NCBI GenBank assembly: GCA_029846755.1
Contig: JARWBI010000017.1
Span: 1 to 44,351 of the forward strand
Source: Falsirhodobacter flavus
GTDB taxonomy: Bacteria; Pseudomonadota; Alphaproteobacteria; Rhodobacterales; Rhodobacteraceae
Length of the DNA: 44,351 nucleotides
Direction: 5' to 3'
In this document: positions 43,103 through 44,351 of the stretch, piece after piece
Layout of the letters: every line of letters starts with the position of its first letter
Numbering within the stretch: position 1 is the first letter of the stretch
Program-made: the position numbers and the translations under genes
The notes under the pieces: model-generated
Told to the model about the DNA's origin: nothing
The model's database searches: none
What the model saw: the letters and a program-made list of their open reading frames with translations, nothing else

Positions 43103-44137
43103 TCAGGCGTCCTGAAACACGGTCGGCAGAGGCTCGGGCGCGCGGTCCAGCCACTCCGGCACGGGCAGACCCTTGGCCTTCAGGAAGTCCGGGTTGAACA
43201 GCTTGGACTGATAGCGGTTTCCGTAATCGCACAGGATGGTGACGATGGTGTGGCCGGGGCCCATTTCCTGCGCCATGCGGATCGCGCCAGCAATGTTGAT
43301 GCCCGACGATCCGCCGACGCACAGCCCTTCGTCCTGAAGCAGATCGAAGACGATGGGCAGGGCTTCGGCATCCGGGATGCGCCAGCTGTAATCGGGGGTG
43401 AACCCTTCGAGGTTCGCGGTGATGCGGCCTTGACCGATCCCCTCGGTGATCGAGGTGCCGGGCGAGTCGAACTGGCCCGTGGTGTAATAGGCGTGAAGGG
43501 CCGCGCCTTCGGGGTCGGCAAGGCCGATCTTGACGCCCTTGGGTTGCAGCGCAAGGCCGACGCCCGCCAGCGTCCCGCCCGATCCGACGGCGGAAACGAA
43601 GCCGTTCACGCGGCCCTCGGTCTGCTCCCAGATCTCCGGCCCGGTGGTTTCGATATGGGCAAGGCGGTTGGCGACGTTGTCGAACTGGTTGGCCCAGATC
43701 GCGCCGTTCGGCTCGGTCCTAGCCATCGCCTCGGCCAGCCGTTGGGAATAGCGGACGTAGTTGTTGGGGTTCTTGTAGGGCGCTGCGGGAACCTGGACCA
43801 GCTCCGCCCCGGCAAGGCGGATCATGTCCTTTTTCTCTTGGCTCTGGGTTTCCGGGATCACGATGACCGTGCGAAAGCCCATCGACGCGCCAACCAGCGC
43901 GAGGCCGATTCCCGTATTGCCCGCAGTGCCTTCGACAATGGTGCCGCCCGGCTTCAGAGCCCCGCGCGCGATGGCGTCGCGGATGATGTAAAGTGCCGCG
44001 CGATCCTTGACCGATTGGCCGGGGTTGAGGAATTCAGCCTTGCCCAGGATTTCGCATCCGGTGATCTCGGACGCTTTGTTCAGCCGGATCAGGGGTGTGT
44101 TGCCGATCGTGTCGGCAAGGTTCTTCTGGATGCGCAT
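43103..44137 (-). CDS. cysK: Cysteine synthase A
   Basis: A 344-aa PLP enzyme making cysteine from O-acetylserine and sulfide. Key parts: IGNTPLIRLNKASEITGCEI, the PLP lysine in NPGQSVKDRAALYIIRDA, the phosphate-binding VEGTAGNTGIG, and AVGSGGTLAGVGLAL. It is somewhat longer than E. coli CysK because of a segment around GADLVQVPAAPYKNPNNYVR-like residues (about 115-135), usual for the alphaproteobacterial form. It ends in PTVFQDA. Monocistronic. Confidence 0.92.
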   Translation of the reverse strand: MRIQKNLADTIGNTPLIRLNKASEITGCEILGKAEFLNPGQSVKDRAALYIIRDAIARGALKPGGTIVEGTAGNTGIGLALVGASMGFRTVIVIPETQSQEKKDMIRLAGAELVQVPAAPYKNPNNYVRYSQRLAEAMARTEPNGAIWANQFDNVANRLAHIETTGPEIWEQTEGRVNGFVSAVGSGGTLAGVGLALQPKGVKIGLADPEGAALHAYYTTGQFDSPGTSITEGIGQGRITANLEGFTPDYSWRIPDAEALPIVFDLLQDEGLCVGGSSGINIAGAIRMAQEMGPGHTIVTILCDYGNRYQSKLFNPDFLKAKGLPVPEWLDRAPEPLPTVFQDA

Positions 44138-44262
44138 TTGGACCTCCGTTTCGTCAAGGTGTAGGCAGCGGGGGACGGAAACTCAAGCATGGGTGTCGCA
44201 TCGGGGCTTGCACCCAAAGCCGTGGCAAGAAACAAAGTTCCGGAACGATAAGGAGATCCAGA

Positions 44263-44351
44263 ATGCGCACCCGTGCCGCCGTAGCCGTAGCCCCCGGCCA
44301 ACCGCTCGAGATCATGGAGGTGAACCTTGAGGGCCCGAAGGCTGGCGAGGT
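44263..44351 (+). CDS. S-(hydroxymethyl)glutathione dehydrogenase, N-terminal fragment
   Basis: The gene is cut by the window end after about 29 residues. MRTRAAVAVAPGQPLEIMEV and NLEGPKAGEV are the characteristic start of class III alcohol dehydrogenase / glutathione-dependent formaldehyde dehydrogenase (AdhC/AdhI). AAGGAG lies seven bases before the ATG at 44263. The catalytic region is outside the window. Confidence 0.78.
   Translation, partial: MRTRAAVAVAPGQPLEIMEVNLEGPKAGE

Overview
The window looks like a chromosomal segment of a high-GC alphaproteobacterium of the Rhodobacteraceae/Paracoccaceae type. Supporting signs are a rcc01079-type gene transfer agent spike base protein, an LdtR-like MarR regulator, VPLPA-CTERM sorting signals, a RibB protein with a degenerate GTP cyclohydrolase II half, and the ribE-ribB-ribH-nusB order. 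I cannot name a genus from sequence reading alone.

Layout. 1-3.2 kb: a DUF3422 membrane protein converging on a pabB-pabC pair for p-aminobenzoate/folate. 3.2-15.9 kb: an integrated, decayed prophage of about 12.7 kb, bounded by a 19-bp direct repeat that is the 3' end of a tRNA-Leu(UAA) gene; the intact tRNA lies at the right end. The element keeps a leftward integrase operon, a broken capsid gene fused by deletion to a coiled-coil tail, a 1259-aa baseplate/tail-fibre-like protein, four leftward VPLPA-CTERM genes (a fifth VPLPA-type protein sits in the integrase operon), and a lysis cassette (endolysin, holin, nested spanins). Replication, packaging and most morphogenesis genes are missing. 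Five of its genes carry apparent single-base frameshifts, while I saw none in the flanking chromosome.

16-22.7 kb: 3-ketoacid CoA-transferase (scoAB) and an oligopeptide-type ABC importer (binding protein, two permeases, fused double ATPase). 22.8-25.5 kb: a three-gene, overlapping spike module, made of an RcGTA GhsA-like spike base, an SGNH-esterase-like protein and a right-handed beta-helix protein. This is probably a gene transfer agent head-spike locus. 25.6-34.2 kb: housekeeping genes (glutathione-independent formaldehyde dehydrogenase, purA, thiamine diphosphokinase, L-serine ammonia-lyase, aspartate aminotransferase, sdhE, LdtR-like regulator). 34.2-38.6 kb: a leftward capsule locus (kpsS, a Wza-type exporter, kpsC) with a terminator-like hairpin inside the first codons of kpsC. 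38.8-41.5 kb: riboflavin operon plus nusB. 41.9-44.35 kb: a DUF481 outer-membrane protein, cysteine synthase, and the start of a glutathione-dependent formaldehyde dehydrogenase cut by the window edge.

The most unusual content is the prophage-borne VPLPA-CTERM gene set. Three of its genes share a nearly identical -35/spacer element at a fixed distance from the start codon, and two are interrupted at homopolymer tracts (T9 and G8), one of them exactly before its sorting signal. The second point of interest is the spike module with a predicted esterase and beta-helix, in the same window as capsule genes, because capsule is the reported receptor of Rhodobacter GTA spikes.
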